Part shown: positions 18,949 to 25,693 of the stretch, piece by piece
Layout: each line of letters opens with the position of its first letter
Position numbering within the stretch: position 1 is the first letter of the stretch
NCBI GenBank assembly: GCA_017425245.1
Contig: JAFOOX010000048.1
Location: 1 to 60,924 of the forward strand
DNA: 60,924 nucleotides
Source of the DNA: Gammaproteobacteria bacterium
Lineage (GTDB): Bacteria; Pseudomonadota; Gammaproteobacteria; Enterobacterales; Neiellaceae
Direction: 5' to 3'
The notes under the pieces: generated by a model
Database searches by the model: none
What the model was told of the DNA's origin: nothing
The model's input: the letters and a program-made list of their open reading frames with translations, nothing else
Translations under genes and position numbers: made by a program

Positions 18949-19431
18949 ATGAACGAACTGATCCACCGCGCCCTCAATGCCTACCGCCGCCGCTGGTTCC
19001 ATCGCCAGCCGGTTTATCGCCCGGCCTGCAGTGTCACCGCCGAACAGCTGAGCACCGTTGAAGCCCAGCACCTGTGCCGCCTGCCCGCGCAGCTGCGCCA
19101 ATGGTTGCTGCAGGTCGGCTGTGGCAGCTTCAATGATGATCTGCAGCTCCACCCACCGGCGCTGATGACCCTGGTGGAACAACCGGGGCCACTGCAGGGC
19201 TACCTTGAGATCGCCTGCGACAACGCCGGTCATGGCTATGTGGTGGCCGCCGATGGCAGCGATCCGGCCATCTGGCTACTGGGGTACCAACAGCACGCCG
19301 CCGGCCCCATTGCTGCTGATTTCGCCGCACTGGTGGCGATGCAACTGCCGCCAGGTCGGCGAGGCTCACAAAGCGCGGCGGCGCCAGTTCAGGGCGAGAC
19401 GCCACTGTGGCATGGTAGCGCCACGCCTTAA
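18949..19431 (+). CDS. SMI1/KNR4 (SUKH)-like protein
   Basis: A 160-residue cytoplasmic protein. The pattern CRLPAQLRQWLLQVGCGSFNDD, followed by LEIACDNAGHGYVVAADGSD and PAIWLLGYQQH, resembles the SUKH fold: a helix with LP-x-x-x-x-x-LL, then strands with G and D. Many SUKH proteins are immunity proteins of toxin systems, while others have housekeeping roles. No toxin gene is adjacent, so I do not assign immunity. The frame is open upstream, but the ATG at 18949 follows AAGGAAG and gives a sensible N-terminus. Confidence 0.6.
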   Translation: MNELIHRALNAYRRRWFHRQPVYRPACSVTAEQLSTVEAQHLCRLPAQLRQWLLQVGCGSFNDDLQLHPPALMTLVEQPGPLQGYLEIACDNAGHGYVVAADGSDPAIWLLGYQQHAAGPIAADFAALVAMQLPPGRRGSQSAAAPVQGETPLWHGSATP

Positions 19432-19452
19432 CCCTAACTGCCGGGACCCCTC

Positions 19453-19893
19453 ATGTCTGATGAACCCACCAGCGCCCTACCACGTCATGTGGCCAAAATC
19501 CTGATCGGCGCTGGCGCCTTCGCCCTCCATTTCGGCCTCAGTGCCCTGCTTTTTCCACTGCTCTACAACGCCCACAAGCTGCTGCCAGCGCTGCAGGGCT
19601 GGATCAGCGATGGCGAGAGCTACATCCGCATCGGTTCGACTCTGCTGGAGGCATTGATCGCGCTGCTGGTGGGCGCCTATATCGCCCGGCTGGCGAGCAA
19701 GCCCTGGCTGCTAACAGCGCTGCTAAGCCTGCTGCTGATCATCAGTCAGGCCATCAGTGCAGGCAGCTATCTGCTCGATGGCACCATCAGCCTGTTTGAT
19801 TATGTGCGTGGCATTGCTGTGGCGCTCGCCCTGCTGTGGCTCGGTGTCTGGTTTTGGCTGGATCTGATGGGATGGGGCAAGAAGGCGGCCTAA
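19453..19893 (+). CDS. Small four-segment membrane protein
   Basis: A 146-residue protein I do not recognise. Four hydrophobic segments are visible: LIGAGAFALHFGLSALLFPL, TLLEALIALLVGAYIARL, LLTALLSLLLIISQAISAG and GIAVALALLWLGVWFWL. Charged residues are few and lie in the short loops and the C-terminal GKKAA. It lies 21 bp after the SUKH-like gene in the same direction and may be co-transcribed. No conserved polar motif suggests a substrate. Confidence 0.6.
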   Translation: MSDEPTSALPRHVAKILIGAGAFALHFGLSALLFPLLYNAHKLLPALQGWISDGESYIRIGSTLLEALIALLVGAYIARLASKPWLLTALLSLLLIISQAISAGSYLLDGTISLFDYVRGIAVALALLWLGVWFWLDLMGWGKKAA

Positions 19894-19915
19894 GCCGCCA
19901 GTGGTGCTCCTCGGC

Positions 19916-20389
19916 TCAATCGGGCTGAGGGGCAAACGCCAGTTTGAGCAGATAGAGACAGCAGCCCAGCACCAGTAACGACGCCAGCAGATGGAGGCTG
20001 GCGCCGATCCCCTCGGCGGCATCGAGCCAGCCAAGGCGGCCGAACATCCAGCCCCAATCATGGATACCACCACCCACCAGCGGCAGCTGCTGCAGTTTGG
20101 CATCGGCCATGTAGTGGGCGATGTTCATCAGGTTCTCGCCGCCCCACAGGGCGCAGACCCCGGCCTCAAACCGCTGCTGCTGACGCTGGAAGTGGATGAA
20201 CGCGGCAACCGGAAACGCCAGCTGGCCGAGGGTGCCGCCAAGAAACTGCAGCCAGTCGCCAAAGGGGCGCAGGATCACGTGGCCCGCCTCATGAAACAGC
20301 AGGTTGGCGCCATCGACAAAGTGATACTGGTAGTCGAAGCTGAGCCACAGCCCATAGGGCAGCAACAGCAGGGCCAGCAGCTTTTTCAT
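19916..20389 (-). CDS. Membrane protein with HEAGH metallopeptidase motif
   Basis: 157 residues. A hydrophobic start (KLLALLLLPYGLWL) is followed by LLFHEAGHVILRPFG, an HExxH-type zinc site embedded between membrane segments, then GQLAFPVAAFIHFQRQ and a C-terminal hydrophobic segment LHLLASLLVLGCCLYLL. The layout recalls small M50-like intramembrane proteases. A further acidic ligand is not certain; GGENLMNIAHYMAD contains Glu, His and Asp candidates. It starts six bases after the MipA/OmpV-like gene, so the two form an operon. Confidence 0.65.
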   Translation of the reverse strand: MKKLLALLLLPYGLWLSFDYQYHFVDGANLLFHEAGHVILRPFGDWLQFLGGTLGQLAFPVAAFIHFQRQQQRFEAGVCALWGGENLMNIAHYMADAKLQQLPLVGGGIHDWGWMFGRLGWLDAAEGIGASLHLLASLLVLGCCLYLLKLAFAPQPD

Positions 20390-20395
20390 CGCGCA

Positions 20396-21187
20396 TCACC
20401 ACACATAGCCAACTCCGGCCAGCAGCACGTATTCGCGCTCATGGTCGATGAGCGGGCTGTCGGCGGTGCCGTCGTCAAACTGCTCGACGCTGCCACTGAG
20501 GGTCACCAGCCAGTCGGCGTTAAGCCGATAACTGGTGACCAGCGAGGCCATCAGTGACCAGGTATCGCCGGTATCGTGGGCCGGCCGCTCCAGGGTGGCC
20601 TCGTCAGCGCTGACCCCGCCAAAGTAATAATTGGCCAGCTTGCTGGAGCGCCACATCAAGCCACAGCCGGGCATCACCAGCAGTTTGTCGCGCAGCAGCG
20701 GAAAGTCGCTCCACAGCATCAGTTCCTGACCATGACTGGTGCCGGTCAGATCGCTGGTCAGACGGGTAGTCAACAGGGCGTATGGGGTGATCAGGCTGGC
20801 GCCCAGCCCCCCTTCCAGCTGCCACTTGCGCTTGTCCATCCCGGCCAGTTCGGGCGTGTCTTGCGGGTCCAGGTTACCGGGGCGGAAACGGCCATAACCA
20901 AAGGCCGAGAATTCGCCATCCTGATGAAAGTAATAGCGCGCCCGGTCACCGAGATAGAGAAACTGGTCGCCGAAGTAGACCATACCGGGCACCGGCAACA
21001 GCAGATCGTCCTGGCCCTGATAGCGGGCATTGCTGCCAATCACCACCCCGCCCACCAGCGCCCCGGCCGGTACCGGCGCTTCGGCAGTGGCACTGGCCAG
21101 ACTCTTGACCGCCCCCAGATCGGCCTCGGCGGCAGCGACAGCCAGAGAACAGGTCAGCAACAACAGGGGCAGCAGTTTCAACAGCAT
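20396..21187 (-). CDS. MipA/OmpV family outer-membrane protein
   Basis: About 263 residues. It has a signal peptide (LLKLLPLLLLTCSLAVAAAEA) and a beta-barrel-like body with the family features GSNARYQGQDD, PVPGMVYFGDQFLYLG, FRPGNLDPQDTPELAGM and a C-terminal aromatic YVLLAGVGYVW ending in Trp, as outer-membrane barrels do. MipA-type proteins are linked to murein-synthesis scaffolds in E. coli, and OmpV-type ones are porin-like. I start at the ATG at 21187, which gives a clean signal peptide; an upstream in-frame start adds a second hydrophobic run. Confidence 0.82.
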   Translation of the reverse strand: MLLKLLPLLLLTCSLAVAAAEADLGAVKSLASATAEAPVPAGALVGGVVIGSNARYQGQDDLLLPVPGMVYFGDQFLYLGDRARYYFHQDGEFSAFGYGRFRPGNLDPQDTPELAGMDKRKWQLEGGLGASLITPYALLTTRLTSDLTGTSHGQELMLWSDFPLLRDKLLVMPGCGLMWRSSKLANYYFGGVSADEATLERPAHDTGDTWSLMASLVTSYRLNADWLVTLSGSVEQFDDGTADSPLIDHEREYVLLAGVGYVW

Positions 21188-21365
21188 GGCAGCACACAGC
21201 CACAGAATAGGGAGAGCCATGGTAGCGGCAAAGGAGGGGGTGTGGTCGTGTGCCAGGTCACGCCGGCCAAACGATCATCAGATCTGGCTGCGATTGATCG
21301 CCAACCCAGCGCCAGCGGCGCCAACCGCGACTATAGTGACACGCTCAACCACGAAGGATCGCCCC

Positions 21366-21992
21366 ATGAGCCTACAACCTGCTGCATTACGCCTCACCAC
21401 CCTGTCTGCCCTGTTTGCCCTGCTCACCGCCTGCGCCAGTGAGCCCCAGCCCCCCGCCAGCGAGCCGCTGGATGTCAAAGTGACCTCGGCATCGGCCACG
21501 GCTGAAGGCGAGCCCGGCGGTGTCACCCGCACCACCGAAACCATCACCGCCACCGTGGCCGCTATCGATGCCGACAAGCGCACTTTCGTGCTTGAAGATG
21601 ACGCCGGCCATCGCCGTGAGGTGCAGGCGCCAGCAGAGATGATCAACTTCCCGCAGCTGGCGGTGGGTGATCGGGTGAAGGTCGAGCTGGTGGTCGAAAC
21701 GGTGATCTTTGTGACCGATGCCGCCCAGCTACCAGCAGATGGTGCCGAACAGCTGGTGGTCGCCGCTGAGGAGGGGGCCAAGCCAGGGCTGGTCGCCGCC
21801 GAGCACCGTCAGGTCACCGCCATCGTCATTGCCGTCGATGTCGAGCGCCATACCGCCACCCTGCAGTTTGAAGATGGCAGCCTGCGCACCGTGCCGGTGC
21901 GTGCCGATGTCGACGTGACCCCCATGGCCGTGGGCAAGAAAGTGGTGATGCTGGTGACCGCCGCCATGGCCATCACGGTAACCGAGCAGTAA
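21366..21992 (+). CDS. Predicted lipoprotein
   Basis: 208 residues with a lipoprotein signal LSALFALLTAC (lipobox LTAC). The mature part has two similar beta-rich halves: TATVAAIDADKRTFVLEDDAGH and VTAIVIAVDVERHTATLQFE, each followed by a GD/GK-VK motif (QLAVGDRVKVEL, MAVGKKVVML). This looks like an internal duplication of an OB- or SH3-like strand set. Function unknown; likely anchored in the periplasm. Divergent from the MipA gene. Confidence 0.68.
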   Translation: MSLQPAALRLTTLSALFALLTACASEPQPPASEPLDVKVTSASATAEGEPGGVTRTTETITATVAAIDADKRTFVLEDDAGHRREVQAPAEMINFPQLAVGDRVKVELVVETVIFVTDAAQLPADGAEQLVVAAEEGAKPGLVAAEHRQVTAIVIAVDVERHTATLQFEDGSLRTVPVRADVDVTPMAVGKKVVMLVTAAMAITVTEQ

Positions 21993-22028
21993 TCAGCCAC
22001 CGACCGTCACAGCCTGTGTGGGCCCTTT

Positions 22029-22484
22029 TTATCCCCTGCGCGGTGGCAGCCGGCGCAGTGTGCCGCGCCGCACGGGCTGCGTCTCGTGGCCGCCAGCAGG
22101 CTGCTCAAGATTGTGCAGAATCGGGCAGTCAGGGCGCTGGTCGCCAGCACAGCAGTGGATCAAGCTGTTGAGGGTGTCGGCCATCTGCTGCAGCGCAGCC
22201 ATGCGCCGCTCCAGTTCGGCCAGATGGGCGGCGGCCAGCCGTTTGACATCGCCACTCTGACGCGATTGGTCGTGCCACAGGCTCAATAGCTCGCCAATCT
22301 CCGCCACCGAAAAGCCCAGGGCGCGGGCGCGGCGAATGAACTGCAGACGGTGCAGATCACTCTGGCTATAGGTTCGGTAGCCGGCCTCAGTCCGCCCGGT
22401 GGGCGGGATCAGGTCGATCTGTTCGTAATAGCGGATCATCTTGGCCGAGACCCCAGAGGCTCTGGCCGCTTGACCGATGTTCAT
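22029..22484 (-). CDS. cueR: MerR-family Cu(I)-responsive regulator CueR
   Basis: 151 residues. The N-terminal MerR helix-turn-helix MNIGQAARASGVSAKMIRYY is followed by the wing GRTEAGYRTYSQSDLHRL, a dimerisation helix and the metal loop CAGDQRPDCPIL. The Cys-x7-Cys spacing in that loop is diagnostic of CueR-type copper, silver or gold sensors. The extra C-terminal tail (GGHETQPVRRGTLRRL) is longer than in E. coli. The ATG is preceded by GGAG. A CueR-type promoter lies 0.2 kb upstream on the same strand, but the copper pump gene expected between them is only a stump. Confidence 0.88.
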   Translation of the reverse strand: MNIGQAARASGVSAKMIRYYEQIDLIPPTGRTEAGYRTYSQSDLHRLQFIRRARALGFSVAEIGELLSLWHDQSRQSGDVKRLAAAHLAELERRMAALQQMADTLNSLIHCCAGDQRPDCPILHNLEQPAGGHETQPVRRGTLRRLPPRRG

Positions 22485-22569
22485 GCGCTCCTCCTTGTTC
22501 AACGGGCAGCAGTGGTGACCAGCGGCGGCGAAAAGCGGGTACAGCAGCCCCCCAGGTGGGGTAAAGCGC

Positions 22570-22662
22570 TCCGGCGGCCACCCGGCCCACACAGCTGGCG
22601 CAGCTCATGCCCGCAACGGGCAGGCTGATGATGGCGCGCCGCTGGGGCATTGATGGTGCCAT
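22570..22662 (-). pseudogene. 5' stump of a copper-exporting P-type ATPase gene
   Basis: The frame opens MAPSMPQRRAIISLPVAGMS and continues CASCVGRVAAGAL. GMSCASC is the metal-binding loop of the heavy-metal-associated domain that begins CopA-type ATPases. After about 31 codons the similarity stops and the frame runs out of phase into cueR. The expected 2.2-2.4 kb of ATPase is missing. The start lies about 37 bp after a copper-type promoter. Most likely the remains of copA after an internal deletion; a small copper-binding peptide cannot be ruled out. Confidence 0.7.
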
Positions 22663-22698
22663 GGCTCGCGTCCCTTGGTTGAATTCCGACGCCTGAGT

Positions 22699-22729
22699 AG
22701 CTTTGACCTTAACATCGCAGGAAGGTCAA
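22699..22729 (-). promoter_or_regulatory. CueR-type promoter with 19-bp spacer and dyad
   Basis: Read on the minus strand, the -35 is TTGACC, the spacer is 19 bp and the -10 position is AAAGCT. The spacer region holds a perfect 8-bp inverted repeat, TTGACCTT/AAGGTCAA (22703-22710 and 22722-22729). A long spacer with such a dyad is the hallmark of MerR-family promoters and the arms resemble the E. coli copA operator. It now drives the copA stump and cueR. Confidence 0.75.
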
Positions 22730-22790
22730 GGGCGGCTGACAGCGTATTTTTCCAACCAGAGAGAGCCGAGCGCGCAACGCCAGCTCAGAC

Positions 22791-22849
22791 AGATCAAGCG
22801 CCGTCAAAGTAGTCTCTATCGAGCGGCTTGATGTCGTAGCGCTGGCGAG
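22791..22849. repeat. 59-bp copy of the mrr 3' end
   Basis: This block matches 23652-23710 at 56 of 59 positions, in the same orientation. On the minus strand it still reads as the C-terminus of an Mrr-like protein (RYDIKPLDRDYFDGA then stop, against RYDIKQLDSDYFDGA in the intact gene). It lies just behind the cold-shock gene, 0.86 kb from the intact copy. Confidence 0.85.
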
Positions 22850-22855
22850 GCATCG

Positions 22856-23452
22856 CTACCAACCACCACACAACTGGCGCTCGCACGGTATCCCATCACC
22901 GTCACCATCCATCTCCATGCCCGGACAATGACGCAAAAAGGCGGTCGCTTCCTCGCAGGAGTTCATCTGTGAACAGTGACTTCGACCATCGCACTTGAAC
23001 GGCTCCGTGGTCGAGTCCATCACCGCGACCGGCATTGATATTGGCGCTGAGTCCGCCGGTTCAATCGCGAACCATTGTGTGCGGCCCTGCTCCAGAGCAG
23101 TAAGGGCCACCAGCGCCAGAATCACCACCGAGGCGACCAGGCCCCAAACAGAACTTGAGCGTGCCGTCCTCGAGTGCGCCGGGCGACGCTGGCCGCGACT
23201 GACGTCAGCATGCTTCGCCGTGATTGGCGCCAAGGTCACTGGACGATCGGGGAAGAACAGATGTTCGGCGCGCTGGCGACCATCTGCTGCCGTCGTCAGC
23301 TCATAGCTAACCAGCTCACCAATGTCTGGCTCGCGCTCACCTTTGGCAAACGCCGAGATATGGACAAAGAGATCCGCCCCGCCGGTCATGGGGGCGATGA
23401 AACCAAAGCCCCGCTCCCTGTTCCATCGGGCAATGGTGCCTTCATGACGCAT
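22856..23452 (-). CDS. Cold-shock domain, membrane segment, Excalibur domain protein
   Basis: 198 residues in three parts. An N-terminal cold-shock/OB domain (GTIARWNRERGFGFIAP, DLFVHISAF) is followed by a transmembrane helix (VWGLVASVVILALVALTAL). The C-terminal Excalibur calcium-binding domain has the four-cysteine and DGDGDG pattern (FKCDGRSHCSQMNSCEEA, then MDGDGDGIPCE). The ATG at 23452 follows CAGGAG. The cold-shock part would face the cytoplasm and the Excalibur part the periplasm. Similar combinations occur in proteobacteria; function unknown. It lies between two scar repeats and may itself be cargo of an earlier insertion. Confidence 0.82.
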   Translation of the reverse strand: MRHEGTIARWNRERGFGFIAPMTGGADLFVHISAFAKGEREPDIGELVSYELTTAADGRQRAEHLFFPDRPVTLAPITAKHADVSRGQRRPAHSRTARSSSVWGLVASVVILALVALTALEQGRTQWFAIEPADSAPISMPVAVMDSTTEPFKCDGRSHCSQMNSCEEATAFLRHCPGMEMDGDGDGIPCERQLCGGW

Positions 23453-23548
23453 CAACAACTCCTGCCGCGAATGAGCGCACAGATGCTAAAGGTTTGGCGT
23501 CGGCATAAGGCTATTGGCGGTCAAAAAATGTGGCTGAGGCACCAAGGG

Positions 23549-23598
23549 TGTGGGTTACTCGACCGTGACCGACTTGGCCAGGTTGCGTGGCTGGTCGA
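23549..23598. repeat. Displaced copy of the glmS 3' end (left direct repeat)
   Basis: Fifty bases identical at 48 positions to 33935-33984, same orientation. On the minus strand it still encodes the last residues of GlmS ([13 protein letters not shown] then stop) but has no glmS body. The two copies are 10,386 bp apart and bracket the restriction operon. This is what an attachment-site duplication looks like when an element enters the 3' end of glmS and restores its coding sequence. Confidence 0.88.
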
Positions 23599-23651
23599 GT
23601 GCGCCGGCAACTGCCGCTGTTCAGCCGCCGGTTGCTCTCCGCGCCGAGCTA

Positions 23652-23710
23652 AGATCAAGCGCCGTCAAAGTAGTCGCTATCGAGCTGCTTGATGTCATAG
23701 CGCTGGCGAG
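23652..23710. repeat. mrr 3'-end repeat, intact-gene copy
   Basis: Partner of the 59-bp repeat at 22791-22849, differing at three positions. It covers the stop codon and last codons of mrr. The distance between the mrr stop and the left glmS repeat is about 55 bp. Confidence 0.85.
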
Positions 23711-24569
23711 TGGCGACGCCGACGTTGAAGTCGATCATCAGTTCGGCCAGGCGCCAACCGTCGATCAGCACAATGCGACTCTCCAGCCGCTCTACATAGT
23801 CGCGCGCTTCACGGCTGAAGCCGGAGGTGGTGATAAACACCCCTTTGCGAGCGCGTTCACCCTGCAGGGCGCCGGCAAACTTCTGGATCTCGGGGCGGCC
23901 CACGCTGCCCTCCCAGCGCTTGGCCTGCAGGTAGATGGTATCGAGCCCCAGACGGTCTTCGCGGATCACCCCATCAATGCCGCCATCACCAGACAGCCTG
24001 GTAGCTTCGCCCGCTTCACGGCGGGAGCCGCCATAGCCCATGGCCAGCATCAGATCGACCACCAGCCGCTCGAAAAAGGCGGGTGAGCAGCTTTTAACCG
24101 TGCTGAGCAACTCGCTGGCCAGCGCCTCACGCATGCTTTGATAAGCAACATCCATCGCTTCGGTGGGGGTTTGTTCGGGAGCAGGCAGCGCTGAGGGTGC
24201 TGGCTGAGCCTCAGCCTGGCTCGCGGTAGCCATCTTAAACGCCTGAAACTCGGCAAAACGCGCCAAATCGTCGTTGGTGAGAGTTTCGGGCCGCTCGGCC
24301 AGTAACGCCAAACCACGCCCACTGATCTGCCACTGCCCACGCTTAGGCGAATCCACCAGCCCGGCCTTTTTCAGATAGGTCTTGGCCCAGCCCACCCGAT
24401 TTTCCAGCACCGGCTGGCCGCCACTCGGCAGCAGTTCCTGCCGTTCGGCCTCCGTCAGACCAAACTGCCCGCTCAACGCTTCATAGGCTTCACGCGCCTG
24501 GCGCGGCTGGCCATCGGCCAGAAACTGCAGCAGCGGCAGCATCAGGGTCTGGTAGTCAGGGATGGGCAT
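23655..24569 (-). CDS. mrr: Mrr-like restriction endonuclease (probable type IV)
   Basis: 304 residues. The N-terminal winged-helix Mrr_N domain (PDYQTLMLPLLQFLADGQPR, later NRVGWAKTYLKKAGLVDSP) is followed by a PD-(D/E)xK Mrr catalytic domain: SGDGGIDGVI supplies the metal-binding Asp and IYLQAKRW the Q-x-K. Mrr-type enzymes cut DNA carrying methylated bases, so it would police foreign methylation patterns. Last gene of the defence operon, 15 bp after the unknown 288-residue gene. Its last 59 bp are duplicated near 22.8 kb. Confidence 0.9.
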   Translation of the reverse strand: MPIPDYQTLMLPLLQFLADGQPRQAREAYEALSGQFGLTEAERQELLPSGGQPVLENRVGWAKTYLKKAGLVDSPKRGQWQISGRGLALLAERPETLTNDDLARFAEFQAFKMATASQAEAQPAPSALPAPEQTPTEAMDVAYQSMREALASELLSTVKSCSPAFFERLVVDLMLAMGYGGSRREAGEATRLSGDGGIDGVIREDRLGLDTIYLQAKRWEGSVGRPEIQKFAGALQGERARKGVFITTSGFSREARDYVERLESRIVLIDGWRLAELMIDFNVGVATRQRYDIKQLDSDYFDGA

Positions 24570-24584
24570 GGGGGCTCCTTGCTC

Positions 24585-25451
24585 CTATCGCATCAAACAT
24601 GAGTTGTTACCTGAAAGCGTCTGCAGCTTTGCGGCAAAGGCCGCTCGGGCGGAGCCTTGGCCAGTGTTCATATAGCCGCAGTCATCAAGCTCAAGCCACA
24701 GCTGTAATGCCTTGTCGAAGCACTGGGGCTCATTGATGCCTTTCAAAAAGACATCAGGTTTCCATGTTAGGTCTTCTGCTTCCCAACGCCTGCTGGCATA
24801 GCCTGATCGCTCGTCCAATATCGCTGGGAACGCCAACCCCTTGTTGAGCTGGGCGCAGACCTTGGCGGTAATGCCATAGCCAACAACATAGACATGGTGA
24901 CGCCTAGCCGCAGCCACACAGGCCGCCAGATAGGCTCGGCATCTCCAGTAGCCATAAACCCAACCGCCCAACAGGTGGTAGCGGCAGATCTGTCGCTCAC
25001 CCAAAGTACCAATGGGCTCATCCACCACCAGAACACTGTCTGCAGTATCGCTTGAAGGGGGTGCAATCAGCAGGCTGGCGAGCATCTCTCCCGACGACCG
25101 CTCCCCCAGCGCCCGAAAAAACGCCTCCGCCTCTGCTGGCTGCTTGTAGAAATCATGCACGTCGTAGATCTGATCGGTCGCGCCCTCAAGCCATTCCAAA
25201 CGGATGGCAAAAAGCGCAGCGGCATCTGCCAGCATCGCTGGCGTCAAGGCTGCAGTCAGCCGGGCGTCATCCGCCACATCTGCCAAGGTTAAGCCGTGAT
25301 CAAAGAAACGGGGGATCTGCGCCTCAGCCACACCGTGGCTGGTGAACAACCGGCGAAAGCGCTGCGCTGTGGTCTCTGGCGCCGTCGCCCGCCGCCACAG
25401 CGAATGGCAGCGTTCCAGGAACTCCAGGCCACCATTTAACCAATCAAACAT
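24585..25451 (-). CDS. Unrecognised defence-operon protein
   Basis: 288 residues, no family recognised. The N-terminal half is helical and acidic (FDWLNGGLEFLERCHSLWRR, LTPAMLADAAALFAIRLEWL). The middle holds an LLGGWVYGYWRCRAYLAACV segment with several Trp and Cys residues, then VYVVGYGITAKVCAQLNKGL. No nucleotide-binding, nuclease or membrane signature is clear. It lies between hsdM and mrr with short gaps (32 and 15 bp), so it is expressed with the restriction genes. Candidate functions are an accessory, regulatory or toxic-effector protein; none is supported by sequence alone. Confidence 0.7.
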   Translation of the reverse strand: MFDWLNGGLEFLERCHSLWRRATAPETTAQRFRRLFTSHGVAEAQIPRFFDHGLTLADVADDARLTAALTPAMLADAAALFAIRLEWLEGATDQIYDVHDFYKQPAEAEAFFRALGERSSGEMLASLLIAPPSSDTADSVLVVDEPIGTLGERQICRYHLLGGWVYGYWRCRAYLAACVAAARRHHVYVVGYGITAKVCAQLNKGLAFPAILDERSGYASRRWEAEDLTWKPDVFLKGINEPQCFDKALQLWLELDDCGYMNTGQGSARAAFAAKLQTLSGNNSCLMR

Positions 25452-25483
25452 CGCTCACCTTTGCATCCGGGTTGCCGCATCGG

Positions 25484-25693
25484 CTAAGGCTGAACCTTGG
25501 ACGCCGGCAGTGCGGCGGCCACATCGCGGAACGCGGCCAAGGCAGCTTCCAGATGGTCGATGATCTCCTGCTGCAACAGATCGGGTGGGGGCAGCTGATC
25601 AAGGTTGTCGAGGCTGTCGTCCTTCAGCCAGAAGATATCCAGGCTGGTTTTGTCACGAGTTACCAGCTCCTGATAGCTGAAGAATTTAAAGCG
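25484..25693 (-). pseudogene. Detached C-terminal part of HsdM behind an amber codon
   Basis: Directly behind the TAG at 25694-25696 the same frame continues for 69 codons to a proper stop at 25484-25486. It reads RFKFFSYQELVTRDKTSLDI and FWLKDDSLDNLDQLPPPDLL, the conserved C-terminus of HsdM proteins, where ETERFK is normal at the break. A single GAG to TAG change explains the split. There is no obvious start for separate translation. Confidence 0.85.

Noticed and set aside
23549..23598. Second glmS gene
   Set aside because: Only the last 15 or so codons are present; no aminotransferase or isomerase sequence lies upstream of them.
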